Of a stretch of 64,000 nt of DNA, positions 38,324-48,262 are shown in pieces. Position 1 is the first letter of the stretch. Each line of letters begins with the position of its first letter. This DNA comes from Paenibacillus anaericanus. Its GTDB lineage: Bacteria > Bacillota > Bacilli > Paenibacillales > Paenibacillaceae. The notes under the pieces were generated by a model. The model worked only from the letters and a program-made list of their open reading frames with translations, searched no databases and was not told the DNA's origin. Position numbers and translations under genes: made by a program. The stretch is taken from the NCBI RefSeq assembly GCF_003994475.1, contig NZ_RZNY01000009.1, positions 1 to 64,000 of the forward strand, written 5' to 3'.

Positions 38324-38370
38324 GATGATGGGCACCTCACCTTAATAAATAGATTATGCTTCCTACGAAG

Positions 38371-38404
38371 CAAAAGCCCCCCGCTGTCAAGCAGCGAAAG
38401 GCTC
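38371..38404 (-). terminator. Terminator of serC
   Basis: On the minus strand, AGCCTTTCGCTG pairs with CAGCGGGGGGCT around CTTGA and is followed by TTTTG. Stem pairing is imperfect in the middle, but position and T-run fit. Confidence 0.6.
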
Positions 38405-38434
38405 CTGAATTCCACAGAAGAGGAAATAGTCCTC

Positions 38435-39523
38435 TTATCCGTGCGACTTTTGGAACTGACTCATGAAATCAACTAACGCTTTGATACTTTCGTATGGAAC
38501 CGCGTTGTAGATGGAAGCACGAAGCCCACCAACACTGCGATGACCTTTCAATCCGACAAATCCTTCTTTTTCCGATTCCTTAATGAATTGTTTCTCTAAC
38601 TCCTCGGAACCAAGACGGAATGTAACATTCATTGTCGAGCGACTTGTAGCATCTACGCAGCCGCGGAAAAATCCGGAGCTCTCATCAATTGCATTATATA
38701 GAAGATTTGCTTTCTCACGATTCTTCTTCTCAATGCCATCTAGAGATCCTTGCTCTTCAATCCATTTCAATACTTGGTTTACCATATAAATTGCGAAAGA
38801 AGGTGGAGTATTATACAGGGAATTATTCTCGGCATGCGTATCATACCGTAGAACTGTTGGAATATGACTTGGAGAGTTTTGCAACAATTCTTCCCGAGCA
38901 AGCACAACCGTTACGCCCGATGGACCGAGGTTTTTCTGTGCTCCTGCATAAACAAGACCAAACTTAGTCAAATCAAACGGACGACACAAAATGTCACTCG
39001 ACATATCGGCAATCAGTGGAATGTTACCCGTGTCCGGAAACTCATGGAACTGAGTTCCTTCAATTGTTTCGTTAGAAGTTAAATGCAAGTATGCTGTGTT
39101 CTCAGGAAGCACAAGATTACTTACGTCAGGCATCGACATATATTTGTTCTCTTCAGAGGATGCAGCGATAAAAGTGTTACCAATTAGTTTGGCTTCTTTG
39201 ATGGCTTTACTAGCCCAGCTTCCCGATTTCACATAACCTGCAGTCTTACCTTCGGTCAAGAAATTCATTGGAGCCATAGCAAATTGAGTTGACGCTCCAC
39301 CTTGTAGGAACAATACCTTGTAACCTTCAGGATTACCAAGTAGATTCAATAGACGACTTGAAGCTTCGTTATGAACTCCTTCATAAACAGCACCACGGTG
39401 AGACATCTCCATGATTGACATTCCTGTACCTTGATAATCAACGAATTCAGCTTGAGCACGTTCCAGTACCTCAAGTGGCAGGGCAGCCGGTCCGGCATTA
39501 AAGTTATAAGCTCTCTTACTCAT
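38435..39523 (-). CDS. serC: Phosphoserine aminotransferase SerC
   Basis: Protein of 362 residues from the ATG at 39523; the open frame extends upstream but lacks a ribosome site and homology. Class-V aminotransferase with YNFNAGPAALPLEVLERAQ at the start, GGASTQFAMAPMN, the PLP lysine in VYAGAQKNLGPSGVTVV, and C-terminal GHRSVGGLRASIYNAVP. It converts 3-phosphohydroxypyruvate to phosphoserine in serine synthesis. It is monocistronic, with its own terminator. Confidence 0.96.
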   Translation of the reverse strand: MSKRAYNFNAGPAALPLEVLERAQAEFVDYQGTGMSIMEMSHRGAVYEGVHNEASSRLLNLLGNPEGYKVLFLQGGASTQFAMAPMNFLTEGKTAGYVKSGSWASKAIKEAKLIGNTFIAASSEENKYMSMPDVSNLVLPENTAYLHLTSNETIEGTQFHEFPDTGNIPLIADMSSDILCRPFDLTKFGLVYAGAQKNLGPSGVTVVLAREELLQNSPSHIPTVLRYDTHAENNSLYNTPPSFAIYMVNQVLKWIEEQGSLDGIEKKNREKANLLYNAIDESSGFFRGCVDATSRSTMNVTFRLGSEELEKQFIKESEKEGFVGLKGHRSVGGLRASIYNAVPYESIKALVDFMSQFQKSHG

Positions 39524-39682
39524 AATCTCCCATCCTCTCTCCAATTGTATTATATAGTTCGAAGTTACAATAAGCATAATCATAGCAACTATTCTTTTTT
39601 CCAGCAAGCGCATATTGCATCAAAAAAACACAGTTTGCAGAATTGACACATTAACGCATCATCTCGTCAAAGTATTTTCGTT

Positions 39683-40567
39683 TTATTCCGTGAAAAATTC
39701 ATATACGCGTGACCAACTCTTCTTCTCCCCTGGAGCAAGATTCAACTCGATGAACATTTCCGGAGATACAACATGTCTACTCCCCCATACCGCAACGGAA
39801 GAAACTGTAAATTTACTAAGTTCACGCACTCCAGTACGGCTAGGTTCATGAAGTAATTCCCATATCCAAGGATAACTCGCTGCCTCAAAGCCCTTTATAC
39901 GGAAATAAAACTCCTTTTCAGGTTCTAGTTTCCATCGCACTTCCTTTTCGTGAAAAGAAAGAACATCCATCGTCTCTTCATCATCACTCCACGGACTCAG
40001 TTCAATTGGAAATTTCAATACATAGTCCGGACCCATTAGATGGTCGTCAATACCAAAGAAATTATGCGCATACTCATCGGTTCGAATAATTCTTGTCCCC
40101 ATATTATGGAGGCAATAATCTATCGTCAACCTGTTTCCTTCTATTGAAATGGTCTTAACCAGCATAACAGCAAATCCCCGGCAATCCTTGGGTAATACCG
40201 TAAAAGTGATACTCTGGGAATCCTTTTGCAGAGCAGAAATGTCAAATGGATCCAATGGGTAATTTTCGGAAAAATCATATTTCTCATTGTTAGTTTTTGA
40301 AAGGAGACCTACTCCAACCTTCGGAAATTTCTCTTCTACTTCTGTCTCGTCGTAGCCAATAGCTTTTGACAATCCGAATTCATTGCATATACCAACTCCC
40401 CCAGTCCCCTGCGCCGGATTTAAACTCTCCGGCACACAGAAGCTATGATTTCCCTCAAGAAGAGTGGTTCTCGTAATAAATCCACTATGATCAAAACGGC
40501 TTCCCTTATAATCTCCAGGTTCCGCAATATCAATTACCAATTGTTTATTCTTTAGTTGATATGCCAT
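39683..40567 (-). CDS. Aldose-epimerase-like (galactose mutarotase fold) protein
   Basis: Protein of 294 residues from the ATG at 40567, with GAGGG upstream; a TTG-initiated extension to 40642 is less likely. Beta-rich, no signal peptide. Segments such as DYKGSRFDHSGFI, EYAHNFFGIDDH (compare the histidine loop of mutarotases) and RFRIKGFE-like FYFRIKGFEAASYPWIW point to the galactose mutarotase superfamily, but the match is remote. It lies downstream of the GH94 phosphorylase gene and may act on a released sugar anomer; this is inference. Confidence 0.6.
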   Translation of the reverse strand: MAYQLKNKQLVIDIAEPGDYKGSRFDHSGFITRTTLLEGNHSFCVPESLNPAQGTGGVGICNEFGLSKAIGYDETEVEEKFPKVGVGLLSKTNNEKYDFSENYPLDPFDISALQKDSQSITFTVLPKDCRGFAVMLVKTISIEGNRLTIDYCLHNMGTRIIRTDEYAHNFFGIDDHLMGPDYVLKFPIELSPWSDDEETMDVLSFHEKEVRWKLEPEKEFYFRIKGFEAASYPWIWELLHEPSRTGVRELSKFTVSSVAVWGSRHVVSPEMFIELNLAPGEKKSWSRVYEFFTE

Positions 40568-40703
40568 AGCAAGCTTCCCTCTCGATCTCTCTGCATTAAT
40601 CATGTATAAATTCACAGAAGAAACCCTGGCCTTCAGATTCAAAGTACCAGGGTCCTCGTATGTCTCGATATCAACCAGACACCGTTAAGCAATTAACAGT
40701 AGA

Positions 40704-43430
40704 TTAAATATCAAGAATAATATGGATAGAATGGGTGCCATCTTTCGGAAGTGACTCCAGTATCGAACGTTCGATAAGACTGCCACGGCCATACTCTTCA
40801 TAAGAGATCGGCTGTCCATTCATAGTAATAGAAGATACTCGGTATTGCCCATAATCAGCACGCTGAGCATTATGGTATACAATACGTAGTTTCCGGTCTG
40901 CAAACAACGTTTCGACGTGAGCATTGCCTTCTTGATCGAACTGTTCCTTAGTAAGCTTCGGTTCCAGATGTAAATCACCGAAATGCCCCTTTACTCCATA
41001 TACTTCAGTGAGTTGAGTAAGCAGAAGCCAACTCGCAGAGCCTGTAAGGTATGTGTACATACCGCGGCCCTTCTCATTAATATATTCCGGAACACCTGGA
41101 TACATCCGGCTGGTTTCAAAATCTGCAGAAAGACGGTAGATAGAGTCAAGAACATCATAACCTTCTTTAACAAAACCACGTTTGTATAGAGCGTTAGCAT
41201 ACATTACCGTCATATGACTAAACATAGCGCCATTCTCTTTATGACCGAAAGCAAAACCAAAAGCCCGACCTAAGTTTTGTTGAGTACCACCAAATTGCGA
41301 ATTCAAACGGTATCCAATCTGGTCGTCCTTCAAGTAACGATCCACAGCGTTAGAAATTTGGCCAACCTGTTCATCAGTAGCAATTCCGCCCATAATACTG
41401 AACACTTGACCTGTGAGCGTCATCCTTACACCATTCGGATGGTCTCCTTCTACACGTTCTGCATCATTATTGTAGTATCCGTTAAACCACTCATAACCTT
41501 CTTTGTTTGCAATCCACTCGTTTTTACGCAGATGATCAATAACCCATTCACCTTTGCGTTTCAAATCCTCAGCGACTTTTAGAACATCCAGTTTGAGCTT
41601 CTTACCACTAATTGATGGAACAATGGAATCGTAATATCGATCCAACAAGGCATGCTTCTCAGCAATACTATCATATGACACCGCACTCGACAGTGTATCA
41701 AATAATACAATCATCTCTTCCGCTAATTCGATGGTCTTCATATTTGAAGACTTCTCCAAGTGGACAAGGAGTTCCGACAATTCGATCAAATTGCTAGCAT
41801 AGAAAGCAGTAAATGCAACGCTCTCTCCCCGATCTGGAGCAAGGTCAAGACCATCATTCCAATCGGCGCCTTCCAATTTGATATTGTTATGTTCGCCAAC
41901 GTTAAAGAACGGAACTATATTTTGTAACAAAATATGCTCGAGAATACTTCCCTCATAAAGTTCTCCGTCTCGCGATACGAGCTTGTTACCAAGTTCCGGC
42001 GTCCAAGTGAGATCTCTTTCATGACAACGTTTAACGAAGGAATCGCGGAAATAAACTTGTGGTTGCAGCAAGAAATCTATGTCACCGCTTTGATGAACAT
42101 ATAGAAGTGTAGTCAATAACGGCCAAGCACCATGGTCCATCCAAACCCGTGGAATATTATTTCGATCTGCAACAAACTCACCTGGTTTCGACCCAATGAT
42201 CGTTGCATTACTTCCATCAATACGGACACCCGCATAGTTATTGTGAAGGAGATATCTTACCTCAGCTGGTTCCATTACCATTAATGCAAGACAATCCTGC
42301 CATAAATCGCGCCATCCCCGTCCACCACGGCCGTAGTCATGATAAGGAAGGAACGAATTACCATACATACGTCTCAAGATTGGCTGTAATGTCACCCATT
42401 TCATCCACAAATCCTGCTCTTGATCTCCAGAATGGAATGAGATTGTCTCTAACTTGTCTTGCCAATAAGATTTGTTCTCTTCCAAAAGAGCATCAAAACA
42501 AGCTTCAGACAAATAATCCTTGGTATAACGTTCCGTCTCAAGTCGATCATCAGAAATAATCATCGCAATAACGTAAGAAGTTGATTCCCCGGGTAATAAT
42601 TGAGTACTTGCGAAGCGAAGACCTCCGACTGCCTCATAACCTTCAATCGCAGCCCCTGATTTCGTAACGGATTCCAAATTGGTTACCACAGCTTCCGGCC
42701 AATCAAATGAACCACCTTCGCCGATAAACTCCTCTGCGACTGGGAAAAATCCAGTAGGTGCGTTTCCACTAGCTTCAGAACCCAGCACACTGTATGTTAC
42801 CTTATTTATACGGTGCCCTCTCTCATCGAAAGAAAGTGCTGGTTGTACTTCGATCCCATGCTCTGATGTAAAAATCCGATGGAGCAATGAGGTCACATGC
42901 CTATGGTCTCTCAGATCATCTGCTGAACGTCCGTAAAGTGGAACCGCTGCGGTAGGTGTCAATTGAATTGGTGAATTCCCCGTATTGGTTAATCTCACTT
43001 TCATTAATTCCACCTGATCACCGCCAACAGGAACAAAGTTGACAGTTTCAGCTTTCAATCCGATTTCACTGTTTTCACGAGTTAATTTATGCCAAAGGAA
43101 TCCAGCTTCCATGTAGCTTTGCTCTTTGACATTCGAGAACTGCTGCGCATTTTGTCTTGCCGAATTACCACTGGCCGACCATGCTCCGTATCCCTCGATA
43201 TGAACCCAGAAATTACGTGAAGCCTTTGAATTGTGTAAGCTTTCCACAGAAACAGGTTCCATCAGAAAAGTATTGTGACTTGTTGTAATCTCACCGTGTA
43301 AATTCGGTGTGATGGCGGACATCATTCCCGCCTCATTCACTAAGGGGAAGTATAAATAGCTGTAATTCTCAGGATGCAACAACTTAAATTCACCTTGGTC
43401 CCCTTGAAATTTCCAGCCTTGCTGCGTCAT
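40704..43430 (-). CDS. GH94 glycoside phosphorylase (laminaribiose/cellobiose phosphorylase type)
   Basis: Protein of about 908 residues (ATG at 43430 with AGAGG 10 bases upstream). GH94 layout: N-terminal beta domain, helical linker, (alpha/alpha)6 catalytic domain, C-terminal beta domain. Catalytic-domain motifs are DYGRGGRGWRDLWQDCLAL, the general-acid region LEGADWNDGLD, NGVRMTLTGQVFSIMGG and the FSHMTVMYANALYKRGF stretch. Cytoplasmic. It cleaves a beta-glucoside with phosphate to glucose-1-phosphate. Size and placement after an SBP-permease-permease set resemble the laminaribiose phosphorylase locus of Paenibacillus sp. YM-1. Linkage specificity is not provable here. Confidence 0.85.
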   Translation of the reverse strand: MTQQGWKFQGDQGEFKLLHPENYSYLYFPLVNEAGMMSAITPNLHGEITTSHNTFLMEPVSVESLHNSKASRNFWVHIEGYGAWSASGNSARQNAQQFSNVKEQSYMEAGFLWHKLTRENSEIGLKAETVNFVPVGGDQVELMKVRLTNTGNSPIQLTPTAAVPLYGRSADDLRDHRHVTSLLHRIFTSEHGIEVQPALSFDERGHRINKVTYSVLGSEASGNAPTGFFPVAEEFIGEGGSFDWPEAVVTNLESVTKSGAAIEGYEAVGGLRFASTQLLPGESTSYVIAMIISDDRLETERYTKDYLSEACFDALLEENKSYWQDKLETISFHSGDQEQDLWMKWVTLQPILRRMYGNSFLPYHDYGRGGRGWRDLWQDCLALMVMEPAEVRYLLHNNYAGVRIDGSNATIIGSKPGEFVADRNNIPRVWMDHGAWPLLTTLLYVHQSGDIDFLLQPQVYFRDSFVKRCHERDLTWTPELGNKLVSRDGELYEGSILEHILLQNIVPFFNVGEHNNIKLEGADWNDGLDLAPDRGESVAFTAFYASNLIELSELLVHLEKSSNMKTIELAEEMIVLFDTLSSAVSYDSIAEKHALLDRYYDSIVPSISGKKLKLDVLKVAEDLKRKGEWVIDHLRKNEWIANKEGYEWFNGYYNNDAERVEGDHPNGVRMTLTGQVFSIMGGIATDEQVGQISNAVDRYLKDDQIGYRLNSQFGGTQQNLGRAFGFAFGHKENGAMFSHMTVMYANALYKRGFVKEGYDVLDSIYRLSADFETSRMYPGVPEYINEKGRGMYTYLTGSASWLLLTQLTEVYGVKGHFGDLHLEPKLTKEQFDQEGNAHVETLFADRKLRIVYHNAQRADYGQYRVSSITMNGQPISYEEYGRGSLIERSILESLPKDGTHSIHIILDI

Positions 43431-43478
43431 ATGGCTTCTTCCTCTCACTTTTTATCAAGATTAAATTTTACTTTTAAT

Positions 43479-44315
43479 TTAAGATTTCACGGCTCCTGCC
43501 AGTGCACCATCCACGAGATATTTCTGGATGAAGGAATATAACACCATAAGCGGCGCAGCAACAAGAGTAATACCACAGGCTAGAAGTGGCCAGTTATTAC
43601 CGTATTGACCTTTGAACTCCTTCAACCCGAATGTGATTGGGTAATTCACCTTACTTGGCAAATACATAATCGGGCCAACAAAGTCATTCCAAATTCCGAT
43701 CGCTGTCAGAATAACACCTGTCGCAATAACAGGCTTCATCAATGGCATAATCATTTGGAATAGGTAGCGCATGTAACCTGATCCATCCATACCAGCGGCT
43801 TCATCCAAGTCACGGCTAATCGATTTGATATAACCAACAAACAACATAAACACGACACCCGTACCGCTCGTTTTCAAAATAATGTAACCTAGTTTCGTAT
43901 CATAGCCGAAGAAATCTAAATTTTCCCGGAGTGATAACATCAGCTTATATTGAGAAACCATTGGATTCGGAAGAAATTGAGATAGCAAGAAGAACAGATA
44001 AATAAATCCGCTCCACTTTACATAGCCACGAGCAACGGGGAATGCACCCAGCACGGATACAATTATTGTCAATACAGTAGCAACCACTGTATAAATCATA
44101 CTGTTAATAAAGTAGTTGGCGAAGTTCCCTTCTGTCCAAGCATCCACGTAGTTGCTCCACTGGATTTCTTTAACGAGACCGATTGGGTTCATCAAATACT
44201 CTGGGTATGATTTAAGAGAAACATTTAGAACCAAGATCAGAGGTGCGATATACAAAATCAATAACACGAAAATTACAGCGTAAGAAAGAATAGTAAATGA
44301 CTTAGACTTCTTCAT
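43479..44315 (-). CDS. Carbohydrate ABC transporter permease, MalG type
   Basis: Protein of 278 residues with six membrane segments. N-terminal MKKSKSFTILSYAVIFVLLI; the EAA loop that meets the ATPase is DLDEAAGMDGSGYMRYLF. Pairs with the MalF-type permease upstream; start and previous stop are nearly fused (one base apart), so the two are co-translated. No ATPase gene is in the cluster, which usually means a shared MsmX-type ATPase encoded elsewhere. Confidence 0.93.
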   Translation of the reverse strand: MKKSKSFTILSYAVIFVLLILYIAPLILVLNVSLKSYPEYLMNPIGLVKEIQWSNYVDAWTEGNFANYFINSMIYTVVATVLTIIVSVLGAFPVARGYVKWSGFIYLFFLLSQFLPNPMVSQYKLMLSLRENLDFFGYDTKLGYIILKTSGTGVVFMLFVGYIKSISRDLDEAAGMDGSGYMRYLFQMIMPLMKPVIATGVILTAIGIWNDFVGPIMYLPSKVNYPITFGLKEFKGQYGNNWPLLACGITLVAAPLMVLYSFIQKYLVDGALAGAVKS

Positions 44316-44316
44316 T

Positions 44317-45210
44317 TTAATATTCCACCTCTCTCTTACGCATTTGCTTAACTGCTACTACAACAAAGACGAGGATCATCAGGAACTGCACAACAGAAAG
44401 GGCCGAAGGAAGTCCCATCTCCAGGCTACCACGGAATGTTTCTTTATAAACGTCGTATGCCATTGTTCTAGTATTGAATCGTCCATCTGTTGTAGCCAAA
44501 ATAATATCAAACGTCGACATCGCTCCGATAATGGAAAGCAACATGTTGACGGTAAATGACGATGCAATTAATGGAAATGTAATATGGCGGAATGACTGCC
44601 ATTTTGTAGTTCCATCGATATATCCTGCCTCATACAAATCCTTAGGCACGGATTGAAGTCCCGAAAGAAAAATCAACATGGAGTAACCCATGTACATCCA
44701 GATCTGCACAAAGATAATGTAACCAAATGCATGCGTAAAGCTTGCAAAGAACATATCCTTATACCCGAATAACCACTCATATAACATATTTACCGGACCA
44801 CTTAATGGATCAAACATCATCCCCCAAATAAGTGAAACTACCGAAACACCAAGAACAACCGGCATGAAGAACACGGCACGGTAGAAATTGTCCCCACGCA
44901 ATCTTTGATTGATCAAAACAGCAATAAACAAAGCAGCCCCGTTCTGAACGATCGTTACAACGACCATAAAGATTAGAGTGTTTGTAATTGAGCGCCAACG
45001 TTCTCCAGAGTTCCCAGAGAAGAATACATCATAGTAATTATCAAGACCTACAAATTTAACAGGGCTTCCAGGAATATTTTTAACATCCGTAAAGGAGTAA
45101 ATAACCGTTAATACAGAAGGACCAAAATAGAACACTACGTACAATGCGAACGGTATCAATAACAACAAAAGCGGTACGTAACGGGCCATTCCTTTTCCAA
45201 ATGGATACAT
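44317..45210 (-). CDS. Carbohydrate ABC transporter permease, MalF type
   Basis: Protein of 297 residues from the ATG at 45210, with GAGG 8 bases upstream; a GTG at 45219 overlaps the site. Six membrane segments; EAA-type loop DLYEAGYIDGTTKWQSFRHI. Forms the channel with the MalG-type protein and takes sugar from the lipoprotein encoded upstream. Likely cargo is a short beta-glucan oligosaccharide, judged from the GH94 gene in the same operon. Confidence 0.93.
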   Translation of the reverse strand: MYPFGKGMARYVPLLLLLIPFALYVVFYFGPSVLTVIYSFTDVKNIPGSPVKFVGLDNYYDVFFSGNSGERWRSITNTLIFMVVVTIVQNGAALFIAVLINQRLRGDNFYRAVFFMPVVLGVSVVSLIWGMMFDPLSGPVNMLYEWLFGYKDMFFASFTHAFGYIIFVQIWMYMGYSMLIFLSGLQSVPKDLYEAGYIDGTTKWQSFRHITFPLIASSFTVNMLLSIIGAMSTFDIILATTDGRFNTRTMAYDVYKETFRGSLEMGLPSALSVVQFLMILVFVVVAVKQMRKREVEY

Positions 45211-45244
45211 CTCTCTCACCTCGCCAATCCCGAGTCATAAATGA

Positions 45245-45269
45245 TCGGGGCCTGTGCATCAGACCCCGA
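45245..45269 (-). other. RNA hairpin between binding-protein and permease genes
   Basis: On the minus strand, TCGGGGTCTG and CAGGCCCCGA pair with one mismatch around ATGCA. There is no T-run after it. Stems in this position often protect the binding-protein mRNA, so that it is made in excess over the permeases. Confidence 0.55.
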
Positions 45270-45316
45270 AATTTTTATATTTTTATTTAAATCAACTTAT
45301 TACTTTTGGATCAAAA

Positions 45317-46675
45317 TCATTTAGGAGCCGCAGCTTCCCATTCTTTCTGTTGTACATCAGCCAATTCTTTAGCTGTTTTAAATTCTCCACCTGGAGCTAG
45401 ATACTCAGTGTGAACACCTTCAGCAGCGATATGCTCGCCAACGTTCTGACGGTTGATCATCATAATTTCATATGCTAGTTCAAAGTCACCCAAGTAAGGA
45501 GTAAGTTCTTTGTCGATAAATTCGCTGTCTGTAGCGATGTTGTCTTGAGTTGGAATAAATCCAGCAGCCTTAACATATTTGGTGTAGTTCTCTGATTCAG
45601 AGAAGAATTCCAGCCATTTCAATGCGCCTTCTTTGTTCGGGCCTTTCTCTGCTGCATACCAAGTTACATCGTATTTACCAACGAAAGATGCATTCTTCGC
45701 AGCATCTTCAGTAGCTGGAACTGGGAAATAACCAAATTTCAAATCAGGATTTGCAGTAGCGATTGTTGGTGCATCCCATGAACCATCAGCAAGCATGGCC
45801 ACTTTTCCAGTTGCGAAAATGGAAGGTGCAGATGCATAGTCAATCCCCATAAATCCATCAATCATGTAATTGTCTTGAAGAGTTTTCATTTTATCTAGAA
45901 CTTCAACGGCTTCCGCATCATTAAATGCAGTTTCGCCTTTCCAAACGCCTTCAATCCATTTTTGTTGATCTCCACCACCTAAAATTTTCGCTTGTAATGC
46001 GAATACAGGCAATTTCAAAGGCCATACATCTTTACCAGCTACGCCGATAGGTGTAATACCCTTTGCTTTCAAATCTTCACATAATTTAAGGAACTCAGTC
46101 CAAGTAGTAGGTACTTTCAGTCCGTTATCTTCGAAGATTTGTTTGTTGTAGAACAAACCGGACATTGCTACTTTACCTGTTGGGATTGCGTAAACTTTAT
46201 CGTTGTAAGTACCAGCTTTTTCAATATCATTAGCATTCCAGTTCTTTACGAATTCTTGATCGGACAGATCAGCGATAAGTCCTGAATCAATCCATTGTTG
46301 CCAGTCAGGTACTTTAGCTCCTGGGGTCCAATCTTTCGGAGACAATCTCATACCTGAAAGATCAGCAAGAACGTCAACGTCGTTAGCCGTAATTCTTGCT
46401 CTTTGTGCTTGTTTGTACTCGTCATCAGGACCTGTTGTCGTGTACTCAACTTTATATTCTGGATATTTAGCTTCAAATGCCTTATTAATTTCTTCCATTG
46501 CTGCGTTAACGTTACCTTGTTTCCAGTGAAGGATTTTGACTACCTTCTTCTCTCCCGATGGTTTGCTACCAGTATTGCCTTCAGTAGCAGTATTGCCTCC
46601 GTTGTTGCTTCCACACGCCGCCAAGCTAAGTGTTAAAGCACTTGCTAGCACTACAGCAGAAATTCTCTTAACCAT
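45317..46675 (-). CDS. Sugar-binding lipoprotein of ABC transporter (family 1)
   Basis: Protein of 452 residues with a lipoprotein signal: KRISAVVLASALTLSLAAC, lipobox LAAC at residue 21, and a Gly/Asn-rich spacer after it. The mature part is a MalE-type binding protein (VKILHWKQGNVNAAMEEIN, SGLFYNKQIFEDNGLKVPTT, GKVAMLADGSW). First gene of the operon with two permeases and a GH94 phosphorylase. It lies behind a CGAAA/TTTCG operator. Beta-glucan disaccharides or short oligosaccharides are the expected ligand. Confidence 0.94.
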   Translation of the reverse strand: MVKRISAVVLASALTLSLAACGSNNGGNTATEGNTGSKPSGEKKVVKILHWKQGNVNAAMEEINKAFEAKYPEYKVEYTTTGPDDEYKQAQRARITANDVDVLADLSGMRLSPKDWTPGAKVPDWQQWIDSGLIADLSDQEFVKNWNANDIEKAGTYNDKVYAIPTGKVAMSGLFYNKQIFEDNGLKVPTTWTEFLKLCEDLKAKGITPIGVAGKDVWPLKLPVFALQAKILGGGDQQKWIEGVWKGETAFNDAEAVEVLDKMKTLQDNYMIDGFMGIDYASAPSIFATGKVAMLADGSWDAPTIATANPDLKFGYFPVPATEDAAKNASFVGKYDVTWYAAEKGPNKEGALKWLEFFSESENYTKYVKAAGFIPTQDNIATDSEFIDKELTPYLGDFELAYEIMMINRQNVGEHIAAEGVHTEYLAPGGEFKTAKELADVQQKEWEAAAPK

Positions 46676-46765
46676 TCTTAATGACCCCCTATTTGTTGAT
46701 GATTCCTTTTTGAGAAATCCATTTTCGTAAGTTTTCGTTGATGATTAAACTTCTGAGGATAAACT

Positions 46766-46783
46766 AACGAAAGCGGTTTCGTT
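46766..46783. promoter_or_regulatory. LacI-type operator before the ABC/GH94 operon
   Basis: AACGAAAGCGGTTTCGTT, 7-base arms around GCGG, 91 bases upstream of the binding-protein start. Two half sites TTTTCGT follow at 46722-46728 and 46732-46738. The arms match those of the sites at 46953 and 53899. It lies in the 404-base gap 46676-47079, which otherwise holds only the two divergent promoter regions. Confidence 0.7.
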
Positions 46784-46952
46784 GATGTCATTATTACATT
46801 GATTTTTTCGTTTGTAAAGATATATTTTTTGACAATTTATATCCATCGATTTTTCAAGACACAACGCCACCCTTCCCCTGATATATCAAGGGTTTATTTG
46901 ATTTTAACTCTCTAATGTAATTGACTATCACTTAAAAACCAGTTACACTATT

Positions 46953-46971
46953 TACGAAAAACGTTTTCGTA
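46953..46971. promoter_or_regulatory. LacI-type operator before the lacI-family gene
   Basis: TACGAAAAACGTTTTCGTA, 8-base arms around ACG, about 110 bases upstream of the regulator's TTG start. Probably autoregulation. The core also resembles a CcpA cre site, so catabolite control is an alternative. Confidence 0.65.
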
Positions 46972-47079
46972 GACATGGCGCGGCTTCAGCAGATTTTACG
47001 ACTCCACAAACCATGATCAACCTTACTCGAGAAAGATGATTATTTGTTTCATATTGATTCAATATAGGAGGTCTTGATC

Positions 47080-48114
47080 TTGTCGTTAAATATTAAAACC
47101 ATTGCTGAAATGGCCGGAGTATCCGTATCCACTGTCTCCAAGATCATTAACAACTACAGTGATATTTCCGAAGAAACAAAGACAAAAGTTCTTGAAATCA
47201 TGAGACAGACAGGTTATGTGCCTTCTAATTCAGCGAAAACACTAGCAACCAAGAAGTCCAATCTCATCGGAGTTATTTTTGCTGGGAAACTAAACATCGA
47301 CTTTACACATCCATTTTTCGTCGAGGTACTCAACTCATTCAAGAAGCAGATGGGCGTCCTTGGATATGATCTGTTGTTTTTCTCCAACGAAAAGTTTTAC
47401 TCCATTGATGGAGACTACGTAGCACGTTGCTTACATTTTCATGTAGATGGTTGTATTATCGTTACGGGTCAACAATTAGAACAGTCCATTAACGAGCTCG
47501 ATCTTAGTGATATTCCATGTATTGGCGTTGATATCCAACTACAAGGCAAAAACTCCAGTTTTATTATGTCCGATAACTACAAAATGTCATACAAAGTTGT
47601 CGAACATTTTTATCTACAGGGCTACCGTGAATTGGGTTACATTGGAAGCACCTTAGAATCCGATATTTCGAATATGCGCGAGAATGGTTATAAGGATGCT
47701 ATCGAAAGTTTCGGACTCCCCACTAACGAAAAATGGTTCGTTAACGGAGATAATTTCTTTGAATCAAGTGGTTATGAAGCCATGAGTAAGATGATTCAGG
47801 CAGGTAGTCTCCCAAGAGCCATCTTTGCAGCCTCCGATCTTATTGCTATCGGCGCTATGCGAGCACTCAAAGAAAATAAACTTAGTGTACCAGAGGATGT
47901 AGCCATTATTGGCTGTGATGATATTGAGGCTTGTAAATATACTAGCCCTGCTATTACTACAATTAAGCAAAATAAAGATAAAATCGGCAAACTTGCCTCT
48001 CTCATGTTGTATGATCTGATAAACAATCAATCCGTGACCGGTAATGTTGTAGTAGAACCTGAACTGGTTATACGCGAATCATGTGGTAGTGGCATGAACA
48101 AAAGAGCTTACTAA
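47080..48114 (+). CDS. LacI-family transcriptional regulator
   Basis: Protein of 344 residues. TTG at 47080 is chosen, with GGAGG 8 bases upstream; the TTG at 47074 is too close to the site. N-terminal helix-turn-helix and hinge: IKTIAEMAGVSVSTVSKIIN and PSNSAKTLATKKSNLIGVIF. The rest is a periplasmic-binding-like sensor (GCDDIEACKYTSPAITTIKQ). It lies divergently between the two GH94 operons, with matching palindromes in front of each and of itself, and is the likely repressor of both. Confidence 0.93.
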   Translation: MSLNIKTIAEMAGVSVSTVSKIINNYSDISEETKTKVLEIMRQTGYVPSNSAKTLATKKSNLIGVIFAGKLNIDFTHPFFVEVLNSFKKQMGVLGYDLLFFSNEKFYSIDGDYVARCLHFHVDGCIIVTGQQLEQSINELDLSDIPCIGVDIQLQGKNSSFIMSDNYKMSYKVVEHFYLQGYRELGYIGSTLESDISNMRENGYKDAIESFGLPTNEKWFVNGDNFFESSGYEAMSKMIQAGSLPRAIFAASDLIAIGAMRALKENKLSVPEDVAIIGCDDIEACKYTSPAITTIKQNKDKIGKLASLMLYDLINNQSVTGNVVVEPELVIRESCGSGMNKRAY

Positions 48115-48120
48115 AAAAAG

Positions 48121-48171
48121 AACAACAAAGAGCAGATCAAGGGGGTTATCCTTGATCTGCTCTTTGTTGTT
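48121..48171. terminator. Strong bidirectional terminator
   Basis: Perfect 22-base stem: left arm 48121-48142 beginning AACAACAAAGAGC, right arm 48150-48171 ending CTCTTTGTTGTT, with a 7-base loop. A-run before and T-run after. Serves the LacI gene and the converging 1114-residue GH94 gene. Confidence 0.95.
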
Positions 48172-48262
48172 TTCGGTATATTGCGTTTAGTTGCCCAAAC
48201 ACACATAAATTTACGCTCGAAGTAGCGCAGAGAACGGAATGATTTCGAATAATTCAATTCAT

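Noticed and set aside
40983-41582. Plus-strand open frames opposite the GH94 gene
   Set aside because: They are antisense shadows of a clear phosphorylase gene, with no ribosome sites or family patterns.
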